From: Streptomyces actinomycinicus
Lineage (GTDB): Bacteria; Actinomycetota; Actinomycetes; Streptomycetales; Streptomycetaceae
Direction: 5' to 3'
DNA: 64,000 bases
NCBI RefSeq assembly: GCF_016741775.1
Contig: NZ_JAERRK010000004.1
Coordinates: forward strand, 434,001-498,000
The notes under the pieces were generated by a model, which made no database searches, was not told the DNA's origin, and was given only the letters and a program-made list of their open reading frames with translations. The position numbers and the translations under genes are program-made. Positions 30,603 through 39,686 of this stretch are shown here, in pieces (position 1 is the first letter of the stretch; the number at the start of each line of letters is the position of its first letter).

Positions 30603-30621
30603 AGGGGGCCGGTCAGCCCCC

Positions 30622-31314
30622 TCAGACCCAGCCGTCGAGCGCCCCCATGAATCCGTCGAAGTCGTCGCGGTAGAGGGTGTGTCCGGCGCCCTCTACGGTG
30701 CGCAGTTCGAAGCCCCGCTGGACCAGTTCACCGGCCAGACCGGGGCGCAGGAATTCGCTGGCGCCGCCCAGCACCACCAGTGAGGGCACGACCGCGCGCG
30801 CCGGCGCCCGTCCGACCGAGTAGATACCGGGGAGGACCCGGGCCGTGGTGGGGTCCCAGTCGGCGAGCGTGGCCAGTTCGATGTCCACTTCGGTGTCGTC
30901 CCAGCCCGGATTGAGGCTCTTGATCATGGCGCGGGTCGCGGTCTTGAAGATCGCGAAGTAGGCGGAGGCCTCGACCAGCTTTTGCGGCATGTCCCACGCG
31001 GGGTCGCAGTAGACGGCCCGCTTGGGTGCCAGCCGTTCGACGGCCCCGGCCAGGGCCATGGCGCCGAGCGAGTGGCCGAGCACCAGCTCCGCCCCCTCGG
31101 GCAGGGTTTCGACGAGGTCGTCCGCCCAGTGCTCGGGGCTGTACTCGCCCCGGCCGCTCCTGCCGTGCCCGCGCAGGTCCACTCCGATGACCCGGTACCC
31201 CTTGTCCGCCAGGACGGGCGCGAGCCGGTGCCAGGTGCGGTGGTCGGACATCATGCCGTGCACGAGGACCGCGATCCGTTCGCCGGTACCCCACTCGTGC
31301 GTGTGCAGCCTCAT
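30622..31314 (-). CDS. Alpha/beta hydrolase
   Basis: A 230-residue alpha/beta-hydrolase fold protein. VLVHGMMSDHRTWHRLAP gives the oxyanion HG, GHSLGAMAL the nucleophile elbow Ser (about residue 81), and GAGHTLYRDDF the catalytic His. There is no signal peptide, so it is cytoplasmic. It is the size of small esterases and BioH/MhpC-like enzymes; the substrate is unknown. It is divergent from gap, with 151 bases between. Confidence 0.88.
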   Translation of the reverse strand: MRLHTHEWGTGERIAVLVHGMMSDHRTWHRLAPVLADKGYRVIGVDLRGHGRSGRGEYSPEHWADDLVETLPEGAELVLGHSLGAMALAGAVERLAPKRAVYCDPAWDMPQKLVEASAYFAIFKTATRAMIKSLNPGWDDTEVDIELATLADWDPTTARVLPGIYSVGRAPARAVVPSLVVLGGASEFLRPGLAGELVQRGFELRTVEGAGHTLYRDDFDGFMGALDGWV

Positions 31315-31465
31315 CGGCGCCTCCTCCCCCGTCGGGGGCTCCGTCGGATCATGTCATCGCGGAGGGGGCCGGATCCACTACCGAACCGCTCTCGGGGACC
31401 CCCTCCGAGACCCTCCTGAGCGTGTGGTTATCATATGAGCGCTGCCTAGCTCGAAAGATGGACCT

Positions 31466-32911
31466 GTGACTGTCAACGACGACTCGTTCACCAACTGGAA
31501 GATCCGCGAGGAGATCGCGGAGTCGATGATCCCGCTCATCGGGAAGCTGCACCGCGAGCGGGACGTGACCGTCCTGCTGCACAGCCGCTCCCTGGTGAAC
31601 AAGTCGGTGGTCAGCATCCTCAAGACGCACCGCTTCGCCCGGCAGATCGCCGGCGCCGAGTTGTCGGTCACCGAGACCATGCCGTTCCTGGAGGCCCTGA
31701 CCGCGCTCGACCTCGGGCCGTCCCAGATCGACCTCGGCATGCTGGCCACCCTGTACGCGGCCGACGAGCGCGGGCTGAGCGTGGCGGAGTTCACCGCCGA
31801 GGCGGTCGCCGGTGCCACCGGCGCCAACAAGATCGAGCGCCGCGAGTCGCGTGACGTCGTCCTGTACGGCTTCGGCCGTATCGGCCGCCTCGTCGCCCGC
31901 CTGCTGATCGAGAAGGCCGGCTCCGGTAACGGCCTGCGCCTGCGCGCCATCGTCGTGCGCGGTGGCGGCGCCCAGGACATCGTCAAGCGCGCCTCGCTGC
32001 TGCGCCGCGACTCCATCCACGGCCAGTTCCAGGGCACGATCACCGTGGACGAGGACACCAGCACGATCGTCGCCAACGGCAACGAGATCAAGGTGATCTA
32101 CGCCGACGACCCGTCGCACGTGGACTACACCGAGTACGGCATCCGCGACGCCATCCTCATCGACAACACCGGCAAGTGGCGCGACCGCGAGGGCCTGTCG
32201 AAGCACCTGCGCCCCGGTATCGAGAAGGTCGTGCTGACCGCGCCGGGCAAGGGCGACGTCCCGAACATCGTGCACGGCGTGAACCACGACACGATCAAGC
32301 CGGACGAGCAGATCCTGTCCTGCGCCTCCTGCACCACCAACGCGATCGTCCCGCCGCTGAAGGCCATGGACGACGAGTACGGCGTGCTGCGCGGCCACGT
32401 GGAGACCGTCCACTCGTTCACCAACGACCAGAACCTGCTGGACAACTACCACAAGTCCGAGCGCCGCGGCCGGTCCGCGCCGCTCAACATGGTCATCACC
32501 GAGACCGGTGCCGCCTCGGCCGTCGCCAAGGCGCTGCCCGACCTGAAGGCGAAGATCAGCGGCAGCTCGATCCGGGTGCCCGTGCCGGACGTCTCGATCG
32601 CGATCCTCAACCTGCAGCTGGCCCGCGAGGCCACCCGCGAGGAGGTCCACGACTACCTGCGCGAGGTGTCGCTGACCTCGCCGCTCAAGCGTCAGATCGA
32701 CTTCATCACGGCGCCCGACGCGGTCTCCAGCGACTTCATCGGCTCGCGCCACGCTTCGATCGTGGACGCCGGCGCGCTCAAGGTCGACGGCGACAACGCC
32801 ATCCTGTACCTCTGGTACGACAACGAGTTCGGCTACTCCTGCCAGGTCGTGCGGGTCGTCCAGCACGTGTCGGGCGTGGAGTACCCGACGTACCCGGCGA
32901 CGGCGGTCTGA
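31466..32911 (+). CDS. gap: Glyceraldehyde-3-phosphate dehydrogenase, long form
   Basis: A 481-residue protein, longer than canonical GAPDH (about 335) because of an N-terminal helical extension of about 125 residues (NWKIREEIAESMIPLIGKLHRERD...). Then come the NAD(P) motif YGFGRIGRLVARLL, the catalytic Cys in SCASCTTNAIVPPL, and the terminal WYDNEFGYSCQVVRV. This long type is known in actinobacteria and some other bacteria alongside a standard gap gene. It oxidises glyceraldehyde-3-phosphate with phosphate in glycolysis or gluconeogenesis. The GTG start is preceded by AAGATGG. A strong terminator follows. Confidence 0.95.
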   Translation: MTVNDDSFTNWKIREEIAESMIPLIGKLHRERDVTVLLHSRSLVNKSVVSILKTHRFARQIAGAELSVTETMPFLEALTALDLGPSQIDLGMLATLYAADERGLSVAEFTAEAVAGATGANKIERRESRDVVLYGFGRIGRLVARLLIEKAGSGNGLRLRAIVVRGGGAQDIVKRASLLRRDSIHGQFQGTITVDEDTSTIVANGNEIKVIYADDPSHVDYTEYGIRDAILIDNTGKWRDREGLSKHLRPGIEKVVLTAPGKGDVPNIVHGVNHDTIKPDEQILSCASCTTNAIVPPLKAMDDEYGVLRGHVETVHSFTNDQNLLDNYHKSERRGRSAPLNMVITETGAASAVAKALPDLKAKISGSSIRVPVPDVSIAILNLQLAREATREEVHDYLREVSLTSPLKRQIDFITAPDAVSSDFIGSRHASIVDAGALKVDGDNAILYLWYDNEFGYSCQVVRVVQHVSGVEYPTYPATAV

Positions 32912-32933
32912 TCCGCCCGGCCTCGCCCGCGTA

Positions 32934-32965
32934 CGGCCGCCGACCGGGGTTCCGGTCGGCGGCCG
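32934..32965. terminator. Bidirectional hairpin terminator
   Basis: A perfect 14-bp stem (32934-32947 with 32952-32965), loop GGTT, followed by TTT, between the convergent gap and M9-type peptidase genes. Confidence 0.9.
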
Positions 32966-32984
32966 TTTCGCGAAGGCGGTGCGG

Positions 32985-34934
32985 TCAGGCCGAGGCCGGC
33001 CTGCCGCACGCGCCCGCGGCACACGCCGTGAGCCACTGGTCGAAGTCGGCGTCGTAGCGGGTGCCGATGCCGTCGTGGTAGACGGCGTATCCGCCGGTGT
33101 AGTCACCGACGCGGAAGCGGGCGAGCATGCGCTGGACGTCGTCGGGGTGCTTCTCGATCATGTAGCGCACGGCGAGGTAGCCCCAGGGGTAGGTGCGGAC
33201 CACGTCGCTGTTGTCGTAGGTGTTCTCGAAGAGGGTGCTCAGCCGGTAGGTGTGCCTGCCGGCCTCCTGGACCGCCTGGTCGTCGACGAGGCCCCGGTAG
33301 CTGTAGGAGACGTACTCCGCGATGCCCTCGATCCACCACACGTCCGGCACCGAGATCTGCCGGCCGAAGTCACCCTTCATGTCGTCGCGGGCGTCCAGGA
33401 AGTGCGTGTACTCGTGGTTGAGGTTCCAGACCCGGGCCGGGAAGCCGTCGTCGTAGTTCTTCTGGTACATGATCGACATCGGGTGGTTGTCCGGGTTCGA
33501 CGGGTCTCCGCCGAGCGTCATACCGCCGTTGTCGGTGCTGATGCCGTACATGGGACCGGCGTACGTCTGGTAGTCGGTGCGGCTGGCGAAGACCACCAGT
33601 TGCAGGGTGGAGGCGTACTGGCCCGGTATCGCGCCGCCGGCCCGTACGACCGAGCGGAAGTAGGCGTCCTGGCGGAGCACGCTGGCGCAGGCGGTGTCGA
33701 GTTCGGCGGCCGTCAGTGCCTGGGCGCGCAGTGTGACGTCGGCGTCGCAGTGGTGCGTGACGGGCAGGACGGCCTTGTCGAGCTTGTCCGGCAGGTTGCA
33801 GACGTCGTAGTAGGCGCAGTTGGCGCTGTCGTAGTAGGCGGCCTGGCTCGCGACGGCCACCCACAGCCCGGCCGTGGGGCCGGTGATCGCGGTCCGCTCC
33901 AGCACGTCCTTGGTCAACGGCCCGGCGTCGTCCCGGAGTTCGGTGTGCTCGACGTAACGGGCCAGGTTCATCCCGGCGTTGGAGTCCAGGAAGGCCAGGT
34001 CGGTGCCGAGCTGGTCGGTGTTGGCCAGCGCGAAGTCGTACAGGGTGTCGACGATGCGCGGGTCGGCCGCGACCGCCTGTACGTACTGCGGATTCCAGTT
34101 GCCGCGCCACAGCGGTGTGTAGACGTCGTTGACGGCCCTGGTCATGCTGTCGATCGAGTCGTAGGAGCTGTCGTAGGCGTTCAGCAGCCGCCGGTAGACG
34201 TACAGGTAGCGGCCCTGCTGGTCGGCGCTGTCGGTGAGGATGACGGTCTCGCCGAGGATGTCGCCGTTGGCCGCCGTGACGTCACGGGAGTGGGAGCGGG
34301 CGAAGAAGGAGTCCATGCCGCCGGTGACGGCGGTGGTGAGCCGTGAGGTGTACGGGCCCACGTCCCCGGGGTGGTTGAACTGCACGTAGTAGCCGGCGCG
34401 CAGGAAGAGGACCAGTTGGAGCAGGCTGCCGGAGTTGTCGCCGCGGTACTGCCCGGCGGTGCGGGTGAAGGCGTTCGCCACGGTCAGCATCTGGGGCTGG
34501 CGGAAGACGTCGCGCGCGTCCGTGCCGGTGACCGAGAAGAGCGTGTTGACGCAGGCCGGGGTCGCGGCCTTGACGAAGGAGACGAGTGCGGAGCCGGTAC
34601 GGCTGCCGAAGTCGGCCGGTGTGCAGGAGGCCGCCTTCGCCGCGGCACCCCGGGCGGGTGTGGTGGACGCCGGTTTCCGCGGCGGCAATTGGGCCGGGAT
34701 CAGGCGCTTCGCCTGGGCCGCGGGGCGCTCGGTGGCACCGGTGGTCGCGGCGGCGGGCGACGGCACGGGGAGGTGCGTGCGGGGTGCGGCGACCGTGCCG
34801 GTCCCCGGCCGGGGTGCCGCCAGTGCCGGGCCGGACAGCAGGCCGGCCACGGTGACACAGACGGCCGCGGTACCGGCGATACGCCCGACCGTGCCTCTGG
34901 GGACGCGTCCGGGCAGCGCGAAGCGATAGCGCAT
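32985..34934 (-). CDS. Secreted M9-type metallopeptidase (microbial collagenase family)
   Basis: A 649-residue precursor. A long signal peptide starts MRYRFALPGRVPRG and ends near LAAP, then a Pro/Thr/Ala-rich stretch to about residue 90 precedes the family region. The zinc site is HEYTH, with the downstream Glu in WWIEGIAEYVSY, as in M9 collagenases; YDVCN and the other Cys residues may pair. No PKD or collagen-binding domain follows, so it is the short activator-plus-peptidase form. The ATG at 34934 has GGAGGA. It lies 178 bases after the LysR regulator gene on the same strand, which might control it. Confidence 0.9.
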   Translation of the reverse strand: MRYRFALPGRVPRGTVGRIAGTAAVCVTVAGLLSGPALAAPRPGTGTVAAPRTHLPVPSPAAATTGATERPAAQAKRLIPAQLPPRKPASTTPARGAAAKAASCTPADFGSRTGSALVSFVKAATPACVNTLFSVTGTDARDVFRQPQMLTVANAFTRTAGQYRGDNSGSLLQLVLFLRAGYYVQFNHPGDVGPYTSRLTTAVTGGMDSFFARSHSRDVTAANGDILGETVILTDSADQQGRYLYVYRRLLNAYDSSYDSIDSMTRAVNDVYTPLWRGNWNPQYVQAVAADPRIVDTLYDFALANTDQLGTDLAFLDSNAGMNLARYVEHTELRDDAGPLTKDVLERTAITGPTAGLWVAVASQAAYYDSANCAYYDVCNLPDKLDKAVLPVTHHCDADVTLRAQALTAAELDTACASVLRQDAYFRSVVRAGGAIPGQYASTLQLVVFASRTDYQTYAGPMYGISTDNGGMTLGGDPSNPDNHPMSIMYQKNYDDGFPARVWNLNHEYTHFLDARDDMKGDFGRQISVPDVWWIEGIAEYVSYSYRGLVDDQAVQEAGRHTYRLSTLFENTYDNSDVVRTYPWGYLAVRYMIEKHPDDVQRMLARFRVGDYTGGYAVYHDGIGTRYDADFDQWLTACAAGACGRPASA

Positions 34935-35112
34935 CTGGGTTCCTCCACGAAGAAATGCGCCTCTGTGGGGTGTTGAGGCGTGTGAGGCACTGTCCCAGTG
35001 AGGAACCCGTCCCAACAATGGCGTGTGACATAGCACATGGCACCGCTCGCTCATAACATCGCGGCACACCCGTGACGCACCTGCGCCACCAAGTCCTTAC
35101 GCCTTCACGCCC

Positions 35113-36066
35113 TTACGCACCCGCGACGTTCCAGGTGCGCGAGGCCCAGGACCGCAGGTGCGGGGCCTGGGCGACGAGATCGCGGTACGCGGCCGTGGCG
35201 GACTGGAAGAGGGTTTCCACCACCTCGTCGGTGACGGCGTCCGGGCGCCAGGCCAGCACATAGCGGCACCACAGCGGTGAGCCGGCCAGGGGTTTCACCA
35301 CGACGTGCGGATTAGGCCGGAACGTCGGCTGCACCAGGGACACCCCGAGCCCGTCGGCGATCATGCTCTGCAACTGGGCCTGGTCGCCGAGCCACTCGTG
35401 GACGGTGACCGGTGCGAAGCCGGCCGCCGCACAGGCGTCGTAGAACACCCCCGGCCAGCCGGCACCGTCGTCCGGGGTCACGAACCAGGCGTCCTCGGCC
35501 AGATCGGCGAGCTGTACCTGGGCGGCCGGCCGGAGCCGGTGCCGGGCGGGCAGCGCGACGAACGTCGGCTCGGTGACGATGCCGCGATGCCGTACGGCGC
35601 TCGAGTGCCGCAGCTCCATGCCCGGGTAGTCGGCGGCGATGGCGGCGTCGACCGTACCCTCCTCCAGCAGCTCCACGATCCGGGAGGACGCGTAGACGCT
35701 GGTGACCGCGAGGGACAGCTCCGGCAGCCGGGCACGGACCCGCGAGACCGTGCCGGAGAGCACGGGTGAGTTCGTCGCGGCCACGCGCAGGGTCCGCCGC
35801 GGGCGGGCTGAGGCCGGCCGGTGCCCGATGGCGGCGGCCCGGGCGAGGACGTCCCGGGCCTGCTCGACGACCTCGGCGCCGTACCGCGTGGGCCGCACCC
35901 CGCTCGGCCCGCGTTCGAAGAGCGGCTCGCCCAGGTGGCGTTCGATGCGGCGCAGCTGGGTGCTCACGGCGGGCTGGGAGTAGCCCAGCTGCGCGGCGGC
36001 GCGGCCCACGCTGCCCGAGTCCGCGATCGCGCACAGCACCCGCAGATGCCGCAGCTCCAGCTCCAT
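35113..36066 (-). CDS. LysR family transcriptional regulator
   Basis: 317 residues. The N-terminal winged helix is LRHLRVLCAIADSGSVGRAAAQLGYSQPAVSTQLRRIE, followed by a LysR substrate domain from about residue 90 to 295. The ATG at 36066 with GGGGAG fits the family start (MELELRHLRVL); upstream in-frame sequence is Arg/Pro-rich and not part of the family. The next gene on the same strand is the secreted M9-type peptidase; the effector is unknown. Confidence 0.92.
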   Translation of the reverse strand: MELELRHLRVLCAIADSGSVGRAAAQLGYSQPAVSTQLRRIERHLGEPLFERGPSGVRPTRYGAEVVEQARDVLARAAAIGHRPASARPRRTLRVAATNSPVLSGTVSRVRARLPELSLAVTSVYASSRIVELLEEGTVDAAIAADYPGMELRHSSAVRHRGIVTEPTFVALPARHRLRPAAQVQLADLAEDAWFVTPDDGAGWPGVFYDACAAAGFAPVTVHEWLGDQAQLQSMIADGLGVSLVQPTFRPNPHVVVKPLAGSPLWCRYVLAWRPDAVTDEVVETLFQSATAAYRDLVAQAPHLRSWASRTWNVAGA

Positions 36067-36387
36067 CGGTCCACTCCCCGTTCGCTCCCGCACCCGGTCC
36101 GGCGCCCTGGCCCGCGTCCCCTGCGTGACGGGCCCGCCCTCCGTGCCGTACCCCTTGAGCGCGCCCGCCGGCCGCGTCGACCGCCGGCCGCGCCGCCCTG
36201 GTCGGGACCGGCGGACCGAAGCGTTCCACGGCCTCCTCCACGGCACAAGTCGCAGGTCCGCCAGGGTGCGGCCGGTCACATCGGACGCGGGCCGGTGTGC
36301 GGGCCGGAGCGTCTGCGCACCGGCCCGCACACCGCTCCGGGGCAGGTCGCTGCCGCGGGCGAGGTGGTCGACGTCACGCCAGAGCGG
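36067..36387. other. 321-base intergenic stretch upstream of LysR
   Basis: No gene is supported here. It holds the terminator of the PadR-operon at 36293-36334 and, to its left, the probable LysR promoter region. No distinct promoter elements could be read. Confidence 0.5.
36293..36334. terminator. Hairpin terminator of the padR operon
   Basis: A perfect 15-bp stem (36293-36307 with 36320-36334) and a 12-base loop, about 54 bases after the end of the membrane-protein gene. Confidence 0.8.
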
Positions 36388-37140
36388 TCATCGGTCCGAG
36401 GAGCCGCCGTGCCGCGTCGCGAGTTCGATGCCGCGGACCCTGCGGAGCCAGCCGGCGAACAGCCGGAGCGCGACGCCGCAGCCGGCGCACCAGCCCCAGC
36501 CCTCGGTGACGAGGACGTGCACACCGTCCGCGTACTGGATGTACACGACCTGCGCGCCCACGCCCAGCGCGATGAAGCCGTGGGTGCGGGTCTCGGCCGA
36601 CAGCAGCCAGTCGACGGGCGTCCACAGCGGAGCGGCGAGATCGCTCAGCCGCATCCGGAGCGCGGCCAGGAGGAAGCCGAGGGCGTAGCCCGTCCTGCGC
36701 CGCGGGGAGAGGACCACGCCGTTGCCGGGGTCGCCGGCCAGGACCGCGGCCCACTCCTCGCGCAGGTGCGCCCGGCGGCCGCCGGCGACGAAGGAGGCGA
36801 AGTCCACGGTCCGCAGCGCGACCCTGCCCACCGGGCGAGCCGGTCGCCCGGTGCCGGCCTCCGCACGATCGTCCTCGGCCGGCTCCGGGGGCCGGCGCAG
36901 GGCGACGACCAGCAGGACGACCGCGGCGGCCAGGATCACCAACGCCGTCGCACCGGCGAACACCCAGCCGGCGGTGAGGATGTCCCCGGCGATCGCAGGG
37001 GCGGGAGCGAGCGTCTTCAGCAGGTAACCGGCCAGCAGGAAGACCCCCGCCGCCGTGCCGAACAGCACCGGCGTCAACACGACGAGCACGCCGACGAGTT
37101 CCGGGCCGACGAGCCGGGGGCGCTGCTCCTCCGCGTTCAC
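36388..37140 (-). CDS. Membrane protein encoded with a PadR regulator
   Basis: A 250-residue protein. Two hydrophobic helices (about 15-40 and 55-85, with VLVVLTPVLFGTAAGVFLL) are followed by a soluble region of about 160 residues. Two Cys (GWCAGCG) lie near the C terminus. No family is recognised. The GTG start overlaps the padR stop by four bases (GTGA), so the two are co-translated. Such pairs of PadR and a membrane protein often act in membrane-stress or transport control, but the function is not visible here. Confidence 0.75.
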   Translation of the reverse strand: MNAEEQRPRLVGPELVGVLVVLTPVLFGTAAGVFLLAGYLLKTLAPAPAIAGDILTAGWVFAGATALVILAAAVVLLVVALRRPPEPAEDDRAEAGTGRPARPVGRVALRTVDFASFVAGGRRAHLREEWAAVLAGDPGNGVVLSPRRRTGYALGFLLAALRMRLSDLAAPLWTPVDWLLSAETRTHGFIALGVGAQVVYIQYADGVHVLVTEGWGWCAGCGVALRLFAGWLRRVRGIELATRHGGSSDR

Positions 37141-37454
37141 GCCGGGCGCCCTTCGACCGCTGTACGCCCCTCGAAGAACCGGGGCTTGCGCTCGCGGGCC
37201 CGGCGGGCCGCCAGCCGGCCGGCGGCGGTGAGTTCGTAGTAGTACCGCCGGGGCCGGCCCGGGTGGTCCCCCGTCTCCTCGTACCGGGTGACCCAGCCGG
37301 CGGTGACCAGGCGCTCCAGGATCGGGTACACGGTCCCGGAGCCGAGACCGGTCTCCTCGCAGATCTTCAGTCCCCACGCGGGCTCGTCGGCGGTGGACGT
37401 CAGGAGGACGCCGATGACCGCAAGTGTCGGTGCGGTCAGCCGAATTGATGCCAT
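37137..37454 (-). CDS. PadR family transcriptional regulator
   Basis: 105 residues. The winged-helix core is LAVIGVLLTSTADEPAWGLKICEETGLGSGTVYPILERLVTAGWV, followed by YYYELTAAGRLAARRARE, the PadR pattern. It is shorter than PadR-s1 proteins with a long dimerisation helix. Its stop overlaps the start of the membrane protein it probably regulates. Confidence 0.92.
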   Translation of the reverse strand: MASIRLTAPTLAVIGVLLTSTADEPAWGLKICEETGLGSGTVYPILERLVTAGWVTRYEETGDHPGRPRRYYYELTAAGRLAARRARERKPRFFEGRTAVEGRPA

Positions 37455-37536
37455 GTCACCAGTGAAGCACCGCCCCGGGCGTATGTCGAGAACGACATTC
37501 GGGTGGCCGGCGGCCGGTGGCCGCCGGCCGCTGGGC

Positions 37537-38424
37537 TCAGTGACGCCCCAGTACCTCGGCGACCCGGATGAACCCGTCCGCTCCGTGGCCGAGGCCGATC
37601 ACCCGGCGAGCCATCCCCTCCACGGCGCGCATCACGCCCGCGTCGATGCCGTGGGACTCGGAGACCTCCACGACGTGGGCCATGGTGGAGGCCGCGGAGG
37701 TGACGGGGTTGATCTCACCGGAGTAGGTGCCGCTGTCGGCGTCCTGCGCGAACTGCTCGAAGAGCGGCGGCAGGATCGCACCGATGCCCTGGGCGAAGGG
37801 CGCCAGTTCGCCTGCCGTGACGCCCTCGGCCCGCGCGATCGCCACGGCGTGCGCGTAGCCCGCCATCGCCGTCCAGAAGAGGTCGAGGAGCGCGATGTCG
37901 AAGGTGGCGGCGCGCCCGGTGTCCTCCCCCAGGTGGGTGTGCGTCCCGCCCAGCACCTCCAGGACGGAGCGGTGCCGCTCGAAGAGATCGCGCGGGCCGC
38001 TGTGCAGGAAGACGGCCTCCGGTGTGCCGATGCTGGGAGCCGGGGTCATGATCGCGCCGTCCAGGTAGTCGATGCCGTGGGTTGCCGCCCAGTCCGCGGT
38101 GTCCCGCGCCCGGCCCGGGGTGTCGGCGGTCAGGTTGACGACGGTACGTCCCTTCAGTGCGCGGCTGACCTCGTCACGGCGCAGGATCGCGTCGGAGGCG
38201 TCGTAGTCCACCACGCAGACGACGATCAACTCCCCTGCGGCCACGGCCTGTTCGGGTGTCCCGGCAACCGTCGCGCCACGCTCGGCCAGTTCGCGGCCCT
38301 TGCCCGGCGTGCGGTTCCAGACCGTGGTGCGCAGGCCGGACCCGAGGAACGCGCCCGCCAGCTCGCGGCCCATCGGACCGAGACCGAGCACCGTGACGGC
38401 AGGAAGATCCGGAGATGTGAACAT
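37537..38424 (-). CDS. Imine reductase-like NAD(P)-dependent oxidoreductase (6-phosphogluconate dehydrogenase superfamily)
   Basis: 295 residues. A Rossmann motif GLGPMGRELAGAFL sits at the N terminus, WNRTPGKGRELAERGA follows the second strand with an Arg suited to NADPH, and the C-terminal helical domain has FDIALLDLFWTAMAGYAHAVAIA. The helical pattern is that of imine reductases and related beta-hydroxyacid dehydrogenases. The catalytic lysine of true hydroxyisobutyrate dehydrogenases is not evident, which favours the imine reductase group. Start: ATG 38424 with GGGAG. It is divergent from the HxlR gene (82 bases), its likely regulator. Confidence 0.85.
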   Translation of the reverse strand: MFTSPDLPAVTVLGLGPMGRELAGAFLGSGLRTTVWNRTPGKGRELAERGATVAGTPEQAVAAGELIVVCVVDYDASDAILRRDEVSRALKGRTVVNLTADTPGRARDTADWAATHGIDYLDGAIMTPAPSIGTPEAVFLHSGPRDLFERHRSVLEVLGGTHTHLGEDTGRAATFDIALLDLFWTAMAGYAHAVAIARAEGVTAGELAPFAQGIGAILPPLFEQFAQDADSGTYSGEINPVTSAASTMAHVVEVSESHGIDAGVMRAVEGMARRVIGLGHGADGFIRVAEVLGRH

Positions 38425-38506
38425 GTTGCAACTCCCGTAAACAGTAGGAAAGTCGGCCGGACGGCCGGTGAAGAACCGAAGAACCGAAGAAGCGGTGAGG
38501 ACGACG

Positions 38507-38857
38507 ATGACGCGCAGCCGCGCACAGGACCCGAACGTCTGCGGAGTGACCGCCGCGATCGCCGTGATCGAGGGCAAGTGGAAGACGTCCCTGCTGTGGC
38601 TGCTGGAGTCCGGCCCGCACCGGCCCGGCGAACTGCGCCGCCGGCTGCCGGGGCTGAGCGAGAAGGTGCTGACCCAGGCGCTGCGCGAGATGGAGGAGGA
38701 CGGCCTGGTGCACCGGGAGGTGCACGATGTGCTGCCGCCGAAGACCGTGTACTCGCTGACCGGGTTCGGCCGTGACCTGGCCGAGGCACTGGACCCCCTG
38801 GCCGAGTGGGGCCACCGCCGTCTGGACCGGCTCCGCGAGCGCGGAGCGGCGTCCTGA
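38507..38857 (+). CDS. HxlR family transcriptional regulator
   Basis: 116 residues. CGVTAAIAVIEGKWKTSLLWLL, RPGELRRRLPGLSEKVLTQALREMEEDGLVHRE and VYSLTGFGRDLAEAL are the HxlR winged-helix features; the Cys near the N terminus is common in redox-responsive members. The ATG at 38507 has GAGGAC seven bases upstream. It is divergent from the imine-reductase-like gene, the usual arrangement of HxlR regulators and redox enzymes. Confidence 0.93.
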   Translation: MTRSRAQDPNVCGVTAAIAVIEGKWKTSLLWLLESGPHRPGELRRRLPGLSEKVLTQALREMEEDGLVHREVHDVLPPKTVYSLTGFGRDLAEALDPLAEWGHRRLDRLRERGAAS

Positions 38858-39014
38858 CGCGCCGCGGCTGTCACCTCCCGTTCGTTCTCCGGCAGCCCCT
38901 GACCTCGGGAAACAGCCTCTCCCGGCCGGAGGAGGCTGCCAAGTACCCACAAAAAAGTGGGTGTCCCGGTGCTGCCGGCCGTCCCTCTGCAGCCTGGGAC
39001 GAGCAGACCCCCAC

Positions 39015-39044
39015 TTGCCTAATACCTTTAGGAAGCTGCACAAT
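39015..39044 (+). promoter_or_regulatory. Promoter with overlapping palindromic operator upstream of tetR
   Basis: TTGCCT (39015-39020) and CACAAT (39039-39044), 18 bases apart, can be -35 and -10 elements. Between and across the -35 lies CCTAA-TACCT-TTAGG (39018-39032), a 5-bp-arm palindrome in an AT-rich patch, well placed for autorepression by the TetR product. Confidence 0.5.
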
Positions 39045-39070
39045 CGATTACGGCAGGAGGGAGAAAGTTC

Positions 39071-39643
39071 ATGGTGCGCGCAGGCCTCACCACCGAGCGG
39101 CTCGTCCGGGCGGGCGCGGAGCTGGCCGACGAGGTCGGCTTCGAGCAGGTCACCGTGTCCGCCGTGGCCCGGCGGTTCGACGTCAAGGTCGCGAGCCTGT
39201 ACTCGCACCTGAAGAACTCCCAGGACCTGAAGACCCGGATCGCGCTGCTCGCCCTGGAGGAACTGGCCGACCGCGCCTCGGAGGCGCTCGCCGGCCGGTC
39301 CGGGAAGGACGCCCTCGGGGCCTTCGCGAACGTCTACCGCGACTACGCACTCGCCCACCCCGGCCGGTACACGGCGGCCCGGCACCCGCTGGACACCGAG
39401 ACGGCGACCGCAGGCGCGGGCGTCCGCATCGCCCAGCTGACCCGGGCGATCCTGCGCGGCTACGACCTGGCCGAGCCGGACCAGACGCACGCCGTGCGCC
39501 TGCTCGGCAGCGTCTTCCACGGCTACGTCAGCCTGGAGGCCGCCGGCGGGTTCAGCCACAGCGCGCCCGACTCCCGGGAATCGTGGGCCCGGATCCTGGA
39601 CGGCCTCGACTCCCTGCTGCGCAACTGGCCGGCCCACCCCTGA
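39071..39643 (+). CDS. TetR/AcrR family transcriptional regulator
   Basis: 190 residues. The N-terminal helix-turn-helix is TTERLVRAGAELADEVGFEQVTVSAVARRFDVKVASLYSHLKN, followed by a C-terminal ligand domain with FHGYVSLEAAGGF, the WHG-type TetR_C pattern. The start is the ATG after GGAGGGAG. The next gene (GDSL hydrolase) begins 43 bases later on the same strand, so the two probably form an operon. Confidence 0.93.
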   Translation: MVRAGLTTERLVRAGAELADEVGFEQVTVSAVARRFDVKVASLYSHLKNSQDLKTRIALLALEELADRASEALAGRSGKDALGAFANVYRDYALAHPGRYTAARHPLDTETATAGAGVRIAQLTRAILRGYDLAEPDQTHAVRLLGSVFHGYVSLEAAGGFSHSAPDSRESWARILDGLDSLLRNWPAHP

Positions 39644-39686
39644 GAGCCACCGGCCCGCCCACCCCCAGACGGACAGAACAGGCACC

